A stretch of DNA of 64,000 nucleotides, taken from Cyclobacteriaceae bacterium (GTDB lineage Bacteria; Bacteroidota; Bacteroidia; Cytophagales; Cyclobacteriaceae). Position numbers and translations under genes: made by a program. This document shows positions 34,434 to 43,923 of this stretch, in pieces (position 1 is the first letter of the stretch; every line of letters begins with the position of its first letter). Where the stretch lies: NCBI GenBank assembly GCA_022841475.1, contig JALHRJ010000015.1, positions 28,783-92,782 of the forward strand, read 5' to 3'. The notes beneath the pieces are model-generated. The model did not search any database and had not been told where the DNA came from. It saw only the letters and a program-made list of their open reading frames with translations.

Positions 34434-36416
34434 ATGCGTGTTATTTTATTATTATCTATTTGTGGCTTTTTATTCGCTAGCCGAGCGATGGTAGCGCAGG
34501 ATTATCTGAATCGTGACAGTCTATGGCAAGTATTTGCATCATCAAAGCCAGATTCGAACCGGGTAAAACTCTTTATACAATTAGGGCAGCAGTACGAAAC
34601 CAATAATCCGGATTCGGCCTTGCTACTTTATGAACAAGCCCTTAAACTCAGCGAACAACTTAATTACACCCATGGTATCATCAGCTATTACACGAATGCT
34701 ACCTATGTCTATAACTTAAAGGGAAGATACGATACATCGCTGGTCTTAAATCTCAAATCGGTGGAGATTGCACAAGCGTTAGGTGATCCAGAACGATTGG
34801 GTGCTTGTTTAGGTAACACGGGCGCTTCATACATGAGTTTAAAAGACTATGAAAAGGCGATAGAATACTTTTTACAAACCATTGACATTTATGAAAAGCT
34901 TGGTGATCGAAATAAACAGAGTACTATCCACCGCAATCTAGCAGTTGTTTATAGGGAGACTGGGCAATATAAGAAGGCCCGTGAATACGGGGAGCGGGCA
35001 CTTGCTTTTGCCCGGGAGGAAAATAATATCTTTTCAATCACAGGTTCTTTAATAAATCTGTCGACCGTTTATAGTACTATGGGGCAATGGGATAAATCAA
35101 TTGCCTTATTGAACGAAGCAAGAGGCCTCGCGATACAAAGTAATAATGATTATTCCATTCTTATTATTGCGTTAAACCTTAATGATGCCTACAACCGAGC
35201 TGGAAGGTTCGATGCCACCAAGGCATTTTGTGAGGAAGCGCTGGCGCTTGCTAAAAAATTGGATGATCGCGAATCGTTGGCGATTGCCTTGCGGGGATTG
35301 GGCATGCATTATTTTAACACGGGAGATGCTGATAAAGCAGAAGGATTTGCCAGGCAATCGTTAGAACAGGCCAGCAAGTATGATTTTACAGAAGATATAG
35401 GCCAAGCGTATTCGCTATTGGCTGAGATATCAATTCTAAAAAAGGAGTTCAAGCAAAATATTTTCTATTCTTTTAAAAGCGACTCCGTACGCAATGTTCT
35501 CTTAAATGAATCAATTGCACGAAATATTCAGGAATTGGAAGCAAAGTATGAATCCGAAAAGAAGGAACAACAAATTAATGATCTAAAGCAGGAAGCAGAA
35601 ATCAAAGATCTTTCCATCCGCCAAAACCGGTTATTGAATTTTATTTTGGTGGGATCACTCGTTTCGGTATTTATCATTGCCTTATTGGCAAGAAGAGCCT
35701 ATCAACAAAAGAAAAAAATTCTTGAAAGAGATAATTCCCTAAATCAAAGTAGGATTGCCGAACTGGAAAAAGAAAAACAATTGATGGCGAGCGAAGCTGT
35801 GATCAAAGGCCAGGATGAAGAGCGCGGCCGGTTAGCAAAAGACCTTCACGATGGATTGGGCGGTTTATTATCAGGTGTTAAATTTTCTCTTACCAATATG
35901 AAATCAAATGTAATCTTAGATGCCGACAGTGCCCTTGTTTTTGAGCGTTCCCTCGACATGCTGGATCATTCCATCTCCGAACTAAGACGCGTAGCTCACA
36001 ACATGATGCCCGAGGTGCTGGTGAAGTTTGGCCTCTCCGAAGCGCTGAAAAGTTATTGCGCCAGCTTAAGTGAGTCGCAACTTTTCAAAATTGATTTTCA
36101 GTCTATTGGAATGGAGACTCGATTTTCGTCCAATACAGAAATATTTATCTATAGGATTGTACAAGAACTATTAAATAACGCGGCCAAACACGCAAAGGCA
36201 ACCCAGGTGTTGGTGCAGTTGGCGCGGCAGAATGATGAAATCAGCATCACTGTAGAAGATGATGGTGTTGGCTTTGATAAGGCCAGTATTAAAAAAGCTA
36301 CAGGTGCAGGCTGGGCCAACATCCAATCTCGCATAGAATATCTGAAAGGAAAATTGGATGTTCAATCTACTGCAGGTAAAGGAACATCCGTGCATATAAC
36401 CATTCCAATTTCATGA
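34434..36416 (+). CDS. TPR-containing sensor histidine kinase (HisKA_3 type), pair 2
   Basis: This 660-residue protein has the same layout as the kinase at 26386: signal peptide (ends AMVAQ), TPR repeats at about 30-370 (AIEYFLQTIDIYEKLGD), one membrane helix near 400-420, and HisKA_3 with His472 in KDLHDGLGG. The ATPase boxes are ELLNNAAKHA, EDDGVGF and AGWANIQSRI. The stop overlaps the ATG of the response regulator (ATGA), which indicates tight coupling. The pair is followed 11 bases later by the third secreted paralog, tying sensing to those exported proteins. Confidence 0.93.
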   Translation: MRVILLLSICGFLFASRAMVAQDYLNRDSLWQVFASSKPDSNRVKLFIQLGQQYETNNPDSALLLYEQALKLSEQLNYTHGIISYYTNATYVYNLKGRYDTSLVLNLKSVEIAQALGDPERLGACLGNTGASYMSLKDYEKAIEYFLQTIDIYEKLGDRNKQSTIHRNLAVVYRETGQYKKAREYGERALAFAREENNIFSITGSLINLSTVYSTMGQWDKSIALLNEARGLAIQSNNDYSILIIALNLNDAYNRAGRFDATKAFCEEALALAKKLDDRESLAIALRGLGMHYFNTGDADKAEGFARQSLEQASKYDFTEDIGQAYSLLAEISILKKEFKQNIFYSFKSDSVRNVLLNESIARNIQELEAKYESEKKEQQINDLKQEAEIKDLSIRQNRLLNFILVGSLVSVFIIALLARRAYQQKKKILERDNSLNQSRIAELEKEKQLMASEAVIKGQDEERGRLAKDLHDGLGGLLSGVKFSLTNMKSNVILDADSALVFERSLDMLDHSISELRRVAHNMMPEVLVKFGLSEALKSYCASLSESQLFKIDFQSIGMETRFSSNTEIFIYRIVQELLNNAAKHAKATQVLVQLARQNDEISITVEDDGVGFDKASIKKATGAGWANIQSRIEYLKGKLDVQSTAGKGTSVHITIPIS

Positions 36417-37024
36417 CCCGCGTATTTATAGTGGATGATCACCCCATGGTAATTGAAGGCATTCGTAGCATGCTGCTTCAATTGCCGGATGTAGAAGTGG
36501 CTGGTCATGCGATGAATGCCGCCTCCTGCCTGGGCTACTTTGTGAAAAATTCGGCACACGTTATATTATTAGACATTAACCTGCCCGATCAAAGCGGCAT
36601 AGATGTATGTAAAGAATTACTGAAGCGAGTGCCGGCATTAAAAGTTATTGCCCTTACCAACTTTGATCAGCTCACCTACCTTCAAAACATGAAAGATGCC
36701 GGAGCGAAAGGGTACCTTTTAAAGAATTCTTCGCTGACTGAAATTGATAAAGCCATTCAGGCAGTACTCGCTGGCAAAGAGTATTGGTTAGGCAAAGATT
36801 CAATTCGTGAGAGCATCCATGAGCACAATCAACCGATGCTAACCCGCAGGGAAATTGAAGTATTAAAATTAATTGCCGAAGGTCTTACCAATCAGGAAAT
36901 TGCCGATAAACTTTTTGTGAGTGCCAGCACGGTAGACTCGCATCGCAAAAATCTGATTTCGAAACTACAAGCAAAAAATACGGCCGCCCTCGTGCGCACG
37001 GCTCTGGAAAGTAAAATCATTTAA
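36413..37024 (+). CDS. NarL/LuxR-family response regulator, pair 2
   Basis: This is a 203-residue regulator. The receiver has Asp8/Asp9 and phospho-acceptor Asp54 (ILLDINLPDQSG). The LuxR helix-turn-helix is at about 138-198 (LTRREIEVLKLIAEG, IADKLFVSASTVDSHRKNL). It overlaps the kinase gene by four bases and is paralogous to the regulator at 28427. Its recognition helix (SASTVDSHRKNL against SPLTVETHRKNL) differs at a few positions, so the two may read similar but not identical sites. Confidence 0.93.
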   Translation: MTRVFIVDDHPMVIEGIRSMLLQLPDVEVAGHAMNAASCLGYFVKNSAHVILLDINLPDQSGIDVCKELLKRVPALKVIALTNFDQLTYLQNMKDAGAKGYLLKNSSLTEIDKAIQAVLAGKEYWLGKDSIRESIHEHNQPMLTRREIEVLKLIAEGLTNQEIADKLFVSASTVDSHRKNLISKLQAKNTAALVRTALESKII

Positions 37025-37035
37025 AATCAAACATT

Positions 37036-38433
37036 ATGAAAAAGACGGTGCCTTTGATTTTGTTACTCATTCCAATGCTACTCTTCGGCCAGCAAAGTGA
37101 AACTTTCGACCTCGCTACTTTCAATCCACCGGCAGGTTGGAAAAGAGAGTCTGTAGATTTTGCCGCTTCGTATTTAATTACCAATAACAAGACAGGCAGT
37201 TGGTGCCGTTTGTCAATTTATAAAAGTATAATTAGCAGCGGAGACCCACGCACAGATTTTAAGAGTGAATGGAAAAATATTGCAGAGAAAGAGTTTCAAG
37301 GAATTTCTGCTTCTGCTCCTGAAACAATTACCGATGACGGCTGGACAGCAACCTCCTCGGCAGGAAAATATAGTTGGCAAGGTAAGGATGCGTTCTTTTC
37401 ACTTACCTCTATTTCAGGATATGGCAAAGTAGTTTCGATCACGGCTAACATGAATAGTGAGGAGTACCTGCAGGATGTTCAACGCTTTATGGAGTCCGTT
37501 CAACTATTAAAACCAGAAGACTACACGGCTAATATCAAAGGTGATACGAATCAGCAAAATGGAATAGTAAGTAACCAGACTAACGTGCCCGCTGTCTTTT
37601 CCGCAAATGAAATGGGTAAGGCCGGTACGCAAGGTATTTCAAAATCAACGACTAACTTCGATGATGGTTGGGTGGCTCAGCCTTTTGCGGATTATGTTAG
37701 GGTAACAAAAGGAAACGTATCAGTTTTACTGCACTATGCGATTGAAATCACAGATGAGTTACGTAACTCAGGAGATGTGGAAGGCAACCTGTTTGACCAA
37801 CTGTTGCAACCGCGCTATACCATTAGCAATATTAAAAAATTTGAAAACGAGCTCTACTGCTATTTCTGCATTCACTTTTATGAGGCTGATGTGGTAGAAA
37901 AGTCTACGGGCAAGAAATATTATGCCGGATTCAGGGTGATTACCGAAAGTGGCATTTCGCGTTGCATCGAAATTCTCTCACCGTCTAAACAGGAATTTCA
38001 AAGGGAGTTCCCCACCCAGGAAAAAATCGCTGCGTTAATAGGCTATAATAAGTTTGCTGTAACAAAGGCCGATTTACTCGGCACCTGGGAAACGAGTTCA
38101 GGTTCCTATATAAACATGTATAATAACTTAACAGGAGCTTATGCCGGAATGAACTCTGCTTCGGCTGCGCATAAGTTTATTTTTAAAAATGACGGCACCT
38201 ACTTCAGCAATCACAAAGGAGCCTACGGCATGGTAGGTAGTACAACTTTTTTTGATCAGAAGTATAACGGCTCCTTTACAGTAACAGACTGGGACATTTC
38301 GGCAACCAAACGGTTTGAAGGCAAGACCGATGTTTTTTGGGCACAGTATGAAGCTGTACGCGGAGGTCGTGTTTTACATCTTACCGATAAAACCGCTTCG
38401 GGAATTCGGTATAGTCTGGTCAAGACTGAGTGA
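37036..38433 (+). CDS. Secreted protein, paralog 3
   Basis: This is a 465-residue exported protein (MKKTVPLILLLIPMLLFGQ signal). It matches paralog 1 along its whole length: PAGWKRES..ITNNKTGSWC, SISGYGKVVSIT, FDDGWVAQPFADYVRVTK, an AYAGMN loop and GGRVLHL near the C terminus. It starts 11 bases after the second response regulator, so it belongs to that operon. The function is unknown; the C-terminal 110 residues look lipocalin-like. Confidence 0.75.
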   Translation: MKKTVPLILLLIPMLLFGQQSETFDLATFNPPAGWKRESVDFAASYLITNNKTGSWCRLSIYKSIISSGDPRTDFKSEWKNIAEKEFQGISASAPETITDDGWTATSSAGKYSWQGKDAFFSLTSISGYGKVVSITANMNSEEYLQDVQRFMESVQLLKPEDYTANIKGDTNQQNGIVSNQTNVPAVFSANEMGKAGTQGISKSTTNFDDGWVAQPFADYVRVTKGNVSVLLHYAIEITDELRNSGDVEGNLFDQLLQPRYTISNIKKFENELYCYFCIHFYEADVVEKSTGKKYYAGFRVITESGISRCIEILSPSKQEFQREFPTQEKIAALIGYNKFAVTKADLLGTWETSSGSYINMYNNLTGAYAGMNSASAAHKFIFKNDGTYFSNHKGAYGMVGSTTFFDQKYNGSFTVTDWDISATKRFEGKTDVFWAQYEAVRGGRVLHLTDKTASGIRYSLVKTE

Positions 38434-38490
38434 GGGAAGAAATTGGAACTTGTGGAAGGATAAACTTGCTCTTCTTTCTACCTTCGCCCC

Positions 38491-41214
38491 ATGGCTGAAA
38501 AGAAATTATTCCTGCTGGATGCATATGCACTTATTTACCGCGCACACTTCGCATTCACCAAAAATCCCCGCATCAACTCCAAAGGTCACAACACCTCCGT
38601 CCCGTTTGGTTTCACCAATACCTTATTAGAGGTAATTCAAAAGCAAAAGCCTACCCATATTGCGGTAGCGTTTGATACCGCTGCGCCCACCTTTCGGGAT
38701 GAGATTTTTAAAGAATACAAAGCTACCCGGCAGGAGTCGCCCGAAGATATCCGAAGTGGTATTCCGATCGTAAAAGAAATCATACGTGGTTTTAATATTC
38801 CTATTCTGGAATTAGATGGCTTTGAAGCCGATGACATTATCGGCACCATAGCCAAACGTGCAGAGAAAGAAGGCTTTGATGTGTACATGATGACACCCGA
38901 CAAAGACTTCGGACAATTGGTAAGCGATAAAGTAAAATTGTATAAGCCCGCCTACATGGGCAATAGTGTGGACATTCTCGGCCCGAAAGAAGTTTGCGAA
39001 AAATGGGATATTGAAAATGTATCGCAGGTGATTGATATGCTGGGCTTGCAGGGCGATGCTTCGGATAACATTCCCGGCATCCCGGGCATTGGACCAAAAA
39101 CAGCGGCTGAATTATTAAAGCAATACAAAACCGTTGAAGGAGTTGTTGCGCATGCCAGTGAATTAAAAGGGAAACAAAAGGAACGCGTAGAACAATTTGG
39201 TGAGCAGGCTATCCTTTCTAAGAAACTCGCTACGATTGTCATAGATGTAGCGGTGCCGTGGGATGAAGAGGATTTAGTTTATACCGGACCCGATCCGGAT
39301 AAGTTAAAACCCATTCTGGATGAGTTGGAATTTAAAACCATGGCGCCCCGCATCTTTGGTTTGTTAACAGGCGCACCTGCTCCAGCCACATCAACGCCTT
39401 TCACGCAAAAGCCTTCGCAGCTTTCCATGTTTGGCTTGAATGAACCAGTAGCAGAAAATATTGCAGAGAAAAAATCATTGAACTCAAGTAGTGTTTCTTA
39501 TCAGCAGCTTGAAAACCCCGAAGAGATTCAACATCTGATTCAAAACCTAAAAGAACAAAAGGAATTTTCGTTTGAGGTATTGATAAGCGATGCCGACAAT
39601 TTTGACTATGACGCTACGGCCCTGGTTATCTCTTATCGTCCGAACGAAGCGTTCTTCGTTCCGCTCACCAGCGAAAAAACAATTGCCGGATTCAGGGAAG
39701 TATTCGAACAGGAGGGCATCAAAAAAGCAGGTCACAATATCAAAACCTTTATCCTGGCGCTGCGCAAACTAGACATCCATGTGCGGGGAACATTGTTTGA
39801 TACCATGCTGGCGCATTACCTTATTGAACCCGAAGCCTCGCATGATCTCGGAATTTTATGCGCCCAATACCTCGACTATCAATTAACTTCCGACTCCACT
39901 TCAAAAGTCGAACATTATTGTGAGCGGGTGGATCACGCCCTTCAGTTAAAACAAGTACTTCAAAAAGAATTAGAGCACAAAGGCCAATGGCGCCTGCTGC
40001 ACGATGTTGAAATGCCGCTGGTAACAGTACTTGCGCAGATGGAATTTGAAGGCGTAAGCATTGATGAAGAAACGCTGAAGTGGATGAGCGATGCGCTGAG
40101 AACGGACAGTCACAAAGTGCAGAAAGAGATTTTTGAAATTGCCGGAACGGAATTCAATATTGCATCCCCCAAGCAACTCGGTGAAATATTATTCGACCGG
40201 ATGAAACTGCTGGACAAGGCCAAGAAAACCAAGACTGGTCAGTATGCTACGGGCGAAGAAGTGTTAATTAAACTGGCGGATGAACATGAGATTGTAAAAA
40301 AGATTCTTGACTTCCGGGAATATGAAAAACTTCGCTCTACCTACGTAGATGCGTTGCCGAAAATGGTGAGCAAGTTTGATCATCGGATTCATACGGATTA
40401 CAGACAAGCTGTAGCAGCAACCGGTAGATTGAGTTCCAATAATCCCAATCTTCAGAACATTCCTATACGCACGGAGAAAGGAAGACAGATCCGCGGTGCG
40501 TTTGTTCCCCGCAGTAAAGATTATCTTTTCATGTCTGCCGATTATTCGCAGATTGAATTGCGCATAGCAGCCTCGTTTGCCAAAGATGAAACCATGATCG
40601 AAGCGTTTCGCAACAAGCGCGATATTCACGCGACTACGGCAGCGAAAGTATTTAAGGTTGCGTTGGAAAAAGTAACCCCGGACATGAGACGCAAAGCCAA
40701 AGAGGTAAACTTTGGAATTTTGTACGGCAGCACGGCCTTTGGTCTTTCACAAAACCTGGGCATCTCGCGCACGGAAGGCGGAGAGATTATCGATGCATAC
40801 TTCAAAGAGTTCTCGGCCATCAAGCGTTACATGGACGACTCCATCAACTTTGCGCGTGAGAAAGAATATGTAGAAACCATTTTAGGTCGCAGGCGCTACC
40901 TGCGCGATATCAATTCACGCAACATTACCACACGTGGTTTTGCCGAACGCAATGCCATCAACGCACCCATTCAGGGTAGCGCTGCCGACATTATCAAAAT
41001 TGCTATGATCCTAATTCAAAAATGGCTGGAGCGTGAGAAACTCAAAACCAAGATGACCATGCAGGTGCATGATGAATTGGTGTTTGATCTTCATCAAGAC
41101 GAGCAGGACATTGTGAAACCCAAAGTGATAGAGCTAATGAAGTCGGCCGTAATTCTGGAAGTGCCCATGGAAGTGGAAGTAGGCATTGGTAAGAACTGGC
41201 TGAAGGCGCATTGA
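38491..41214 (+). CDS. polA: DNA polymerase I
   Basis: The 907-residue enzyme has three regions. Residues 1-300 are the 5'-3' flap nuclease (LLDAYALIYRAHF start, GFEADDIIGTIAKRAE, DNIPGIPGIGPKTA). Residues about 335-520 correspond to the proofreading domain but lack its catalytic acids: the DxE motif is EVL near 361 and the KxD motif reads NIKTF near 415. Residues 530-907 are the polymerase with motif A DYSQIELR (Asp684), the O helix KEVNFGILYG and motif C HDE at 860-862. It replaces RNA primers and fills repair gaps. It should polymerise and cleave flaps but probably cannot proofread. Confidence 0.95.
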   Translation: MAEKKLFLLDAYALIYRAHFAFTKNPRINSKGHNTSVPFGFTNTLLEVIQKQKPTHIAVAFDTAAPTFRDEIFKEYKATRQESPEDIRSGIPIVKEIIRGFNIPILELDGFEADDIIGTIAKRAEKEGFDVYMMTPDKDFGQLVSDKVKLYKPAYMGNSVDILGPKEVCEKWDIENVSQVIDMLGLQGDASDNIPGIPGIGPKTAAELLKQYKTVEGVVAHASELKGKQKERVEQFGEQAILSKKLATIVIDVAVPWDEEDLVYTGPDPDKLKPILDELEFKTMAPRIFGLLTGAPAPATSTPFTQKPSQLSMFGLNEPVAENIAEKKSLNSSSVSYQQLENPEEIQHLIQNLKEQKEFSFEVLISDADNFDYDATALVISYRPNEAFFVPLTSEKTIAGFREVFEQEGIKKAGHNIKTFILALRKLDIHVRGTLFDTMLAHYLIEPEASHDLGILCAQYLDYQLTSDSTSKVEHYCERVDHALQLKQVLQKELEHKGQWRLLHDVEMPLVTVLAQMEFEGVSIDEETLKWMSDALRTDSHKVQKEIFEIAGTEFNIASPKQLGEILFDRMKLLDKAKKTKTGQYATGEEVLIKLADEHEIVKKILDFREYEKLRSTYVDALPKMVSKFDHRIHTDYRQAVAATGRLSSNNPNLQNIPIRTEKGRQIRGAFVPRSKDYLFMSADYSQIELRIAASFAKDETMIEAFRNKRDIHATTAAKVFKVALEKVTPDMRRKAKEVNFGILYGSTAFGLSQNLGISRTEGGEIIDAYFKEFSAIKRYMDDSINFAREKEYVETILGRRRYLRDINSRNITTRGFAERNAINAPIQGSAADIIKIAMILIQKWLEREKLKTKMTMQVHDELVFDLHQDEQDIVKPKVIELMKSAVILEVPMEVEVGIGKNWLKAH

Positions 41215-41231
41215 AACTGTAAGACCTCATA

Positions 41232-42131
41232 TTATTTTATTGTTTCGCGGTCCCAGTTCGTCATCATATCGGCAACACTTTTATCGGTTATCGTCAATAG
41301 AAAAGCAATCAATTGTTCATCCGTTAACATTTTCTTTTCGCGTTTAAAGCCATCCCAAAGTTGGCGGCCAACTTTTTTGCCTCCGGCATCATAGATACTG
41401 CCCGCAGCAGCATGCCAACGTGATTGGTACCAGCCATAATTTTTTGGATGCTGCTGACCAATTTCATTGTAGCGCGCTTCAAGATCCTGCAGACTCGTGT
41501 AAGTAAATTCTTTCGTTCCACCGGCTATCACCATGCGTGGGAAAAGAGTTAGTGCAGGTAATGATTCAGGTTCATTTTCGGCTAAGTAGGCGTGTAGAAG
41601 AATATTCGTGTACAACTCACTCATCCATTTTCGTTGCATGTTCAGTCCGCCCTGAAATTGAAAGGCGTGTCCCAGTTCATGAAGAGCAAGCAAATCAAAA
41701 AAAGCTTGCATACTAACCTGACTCTTTTCGTTTTTGTACACAGTTTGAATCTGTTCTCTAAAATCGGGTGGCAATTGCTCCAGCGGGGGTAAAAAACTTT
41801 TCCAGAATGGATTGTCTTCGGCAGCGACAATCAAAGTTTTATCATCATTGTAATGCGGCATTCCATACACCGGAAACGAAGTGTAAGTGCTCCAGTCGGC
41901 AGCGGTAAGCACCAATAAAATTACATCGGGTTTGAAACCCAATAATTGTTGATAATACATGCTCGCGTTGTCAACCCGAGTGGCAATGGTGTTGGCCCGT
42001 GGTTCATTTCCCGGGCTGCAATAAACCTTAGCAGCATGATTTTTTAATTCCACGAGCGTATCAAATGATTGACCCGTTGCAGAATGAAACAGCGATAAAG
42101 CGATTACAAGAGAAGGGAAGATCTTTTTCAT
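41232..42131 (-). CDS. Exported HExxH protein, putative metallopeptidase
   Basis: This is a 299-residue protein with a signal peptide (ends HSATGQ). The motif LLALHELGHAFQFQGG near residue 150 matches the zinc-peptidase HExxH pattern, and an AYLAENEPESLPAL segment about 35 residues on could supply a third glutamate ligand. I do not recognise the family, and no close peptidase signature beyond HELGH is seen. It is convergent with polA, 17 bases apart. Confidence 0.6.
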   Translation of the reverse strand: MKKIFPSLVIALSLFHSATGQSFDTLVELKNHAAKVYCSPGNEPRANTIATRVDNASMYYQQLLGFKPDVILLVLTAADWSTYTSFPVYGMPHYNDDKTLIVAAEDNPFWKSFLPPLEQLPPDFREQIQTVYKNEKSQVSMQAFFDLLALHELGHAFQFQGGLNMQRKWMSELYTNILLHAYLAENEPESLPALTLFPRMVIAGGTKEFTYTSLQDLEARYNEIGQQHPKNYGWYQSRWHAAAGSIYDAGGKKVGRQLWDGFKREKKMLTDEQLIAFLLTITDKSVADMMTNWDRETIK

Positions 42132-42196
42132 GGCTTCTAAAATTTTTAAACAAATCTCGAAGCTTCTAACGGAGGGTACTAGTATAAATACGACAA

Positions 42197-43024
42197 CTAT
42201 AAGCGCAATCCTGCCTGCAAACGCACGGGAGTACTCTCCAATTCTTTTTCAATGATGCCCGGGGTTACACCACCAAACTGTTTGAAGTCGCGGATGAAAT
42301 GCATTTGATCAAAATAGCCACAGTCATGAGCGATGGCTGTCCAGCTGAGCTGAGGAAAATTTTCGCGCAGTCGATACGCTTTGGAAAAGCGAACGAGCCG
42401 GGCAAATAATTTTGGTGGCAGGCCAATGCGTTCTTTGCTCACCCGTTCAAACTGGCGCAGGCTTAAGCAGGCCAGGGAGGCCATGCGTTCGATGGGTACA
42501 TTTCCGTTGAGCCGCAACAGCTCCATCATAGCCCTATCAAATGGCAGTATACGTTTCAGTACTTTCTGTTTTTGAAGCAGAAATTTTTCAATCACATCTT
42601 TTATGGCGTCAAAGGTTGCGGCCTCCTGCAGTTGATTATTCAAGGAGTGCATCTCGCTTCCAAACACATCGTCTGCATCATAACTTTCGTCAATCATTTC
42701 TGACATGGCGATGCCCAGCAAACGATGTAAACCACCCGGATGAAAACCTACCCGCACAGCCTTATGACTTTTGTTGATATCCAACAAAACCCGGGTAACC
42801 TGCGGCCCCACGACCACACTTCGTGGCTGCACGGTAAAATCAGCATCGCCATACTTTTGCACGCGGATGCGATCGTTGATGTAAAAAAATAATGAGTTCT
42901 GAGGGGTAGGCGGGTACGGACAAATAACAGGACCAGCATGCACATCCACCTCGGCATGGATTACCATGATGCAGTTGACAAATTCCTGCAACAATACGTG
43001 CGGTGTATAAAACTTCGATTCCAA
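42197..43024 (-). CDS. AraC-family transcriptional regulator
   Basis: The 275-residue protein has an N-terminal sensor region (1-150) with a DUF6597-like beta-rich start, and a C-terminal AraC DNA-binding domain at about 160-260: MASLACLSLRQFERVSKERIG and then a second helix-turn-helix with AHDCGYFDQMHFIRDFKQFGGVTPG. Its target is unknown. The nearest same-strand gene is the HELGH protein downstream, 66 bases away. Confidence 0.87.
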   Translation of the reverse strand: MESKFYTPHVLLQEFVNCIMVIHAEVDVHAGPVICPYPPTPQNSLFFYINDRIRVQKYGDADFTVQPRSVVVGPQVTRVLLDINKSHKAVRVGFHPGGLHRLLGIAMSEMIDESYDADDVFGSEMHSLNNQLQEAATFDAIKDVIEKFLLQKQKVLKRILPFDRAMMELLRLNGNVPIERMASLACLSLRQFERVSKERIGLPPKLFARLVRFSKAYRLRENFPQLSWTAIAHDCGYFDQMHFIRDFKQFGGVTPGIIEKELESTPVRLQAGLRL

Positions 43025-43134
43025 AGGATAAATCTTTTAAGGAAGGTACGAAATCAATACGCTACATTTCCTTTGCCGCTTTAGTATTATTTTCTGGTCT
43101 TGAAAAAGATTGGTATTTTAGGTTGAGAATAAGG

Positions 43135-43178
43135 GTATATAGGACACTCTGTGTCCGATATACAAATGGTTAGCACCA
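43135..43178 (+). repeat. attC-like hairpin upstream of a lone cassette-like gene
   Basis: GTATAT-A-GGACAC-TCT-GTGTCC-G-ATATAC (43135-43163) forms a 13-base-pair hairpin with one mismatch, followed by GGTTAGCACC. Its core matches the hairpin at 6668-6706 in 20 of 26 positions. The GTTAG box resembles the crossover box of integron attC sites. Confidence 0.5.
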
Positions 43179-43189
43179 ATGTTTTTAAA

Positions 43190-43891
43190 ATGAGATTAGT
43201 CATACTACTCGGGACACTATTTTTGACCATTTCGGCATTTGGACAAAATCGAAAGGATTGGACGCAACTTGACTTTTTAAACAAAGACAGTGAATATCCA
43301 TTCGTGACCGAGAACGATATTTCAGGACTGTGTTTCATCATCCTTTCCAACAACTTCGACTATTATAAAAATCCAATAATTATTAGGTCAACAGGCAATA
43401 AAGAAATTGTTCGAATAGAATTCATTGATTCATTAGGAATGACTACAACGTTTAAAGGACAATCATACCGACAATTTGATAATAAGAACCCTTTTAAGCC
43501 CTGGTTATTCTTGGACAATTCAGACTATTTTCGACTTGCATTTGAGTGCGTTGACTCGACCGGTACTCATTATAAAGTTAGAATCAATGAAAAAGAGTTA
43601 GTATCAATAAATAAAAACAACAAGGACTTCAAAAAACAAGAAACTAGTGATTTTGTAAATGACTGGACTTCTCTTGGTTGTGACTTTGATAGGTCAACAA
43701 ATCCATTAAGAGAAACTCCGAATGGAAAGATTATTAAACACGCAGACCAGAAAGACTATAAAATATGGAACGGAGAATCGATTGAAGTCAATAGAGAGTG
43801 GATTAAAGTCAAGACATTAAAAAATGAAATCGGCTGGATTAGGTGGAGAAGTGGAAGTAAAGTATTGATAAGAATGTATTTTGCGTGTTAA
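43190..43891 (+). CDS. Exported protein with C-terminal SH3-like segment, unknown function
   Basis: I start at the ATG at 43190, which begins a signal peptide (MRLVILLGTLFLTISAFGQ). The longer GTG start at 43151 lies inside the hairpin. The 233-residue product has no family I can name. Its last 60 residues (GKIIKHADQKDYKIWNGE, WIKVKTLKNEIGWIRWRSG) have the pattern of a bacterial SH3-like domain. The gene is AT-rich and enclosed by a GTTAGCACC box upstream and a GCTGCTAAC box downstream, consistent with a single mobile cassette. Confidence 0.65.
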   Translation: MRLVILLGTLFLTISAFGQNRKDWTQLDFLNKDSEYPFVTENDISGLCFIILSNNFDYYKNPIIIRSTGNKEIVRIEFIDSLGMTTTFKGQSYRQFDNKNPFKPWLFLDNSDYFRLAFECVDSTGTHYKVRINEKELVSINKNNKDFKKQETSDFVNDWTSLGCDFDRSTNPLRETPNGKIIKHADQKDYKIWNGESIEVNREWIKVKTLKNEIGWIRWRSGSKVLIRMYFAC

Positions 43892-43914
43892 ATAAGCTGA
43901 TTGTAAAAAACACT

Positions 43915-43923
43915 GCTGCTAAC
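43915..43923 (+). repeat. Possible cassette-boundary box
   Basis: GCTGCTAAC lies 24 bases after the stop of the cassette-like gene and is nearly complementary to the GGTTAGCACC upstream of it. The rest of the spacer up to 44117 holds nothing I can identify; no clear promoter was seen before the propeller gene. Confidence 0.3.
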
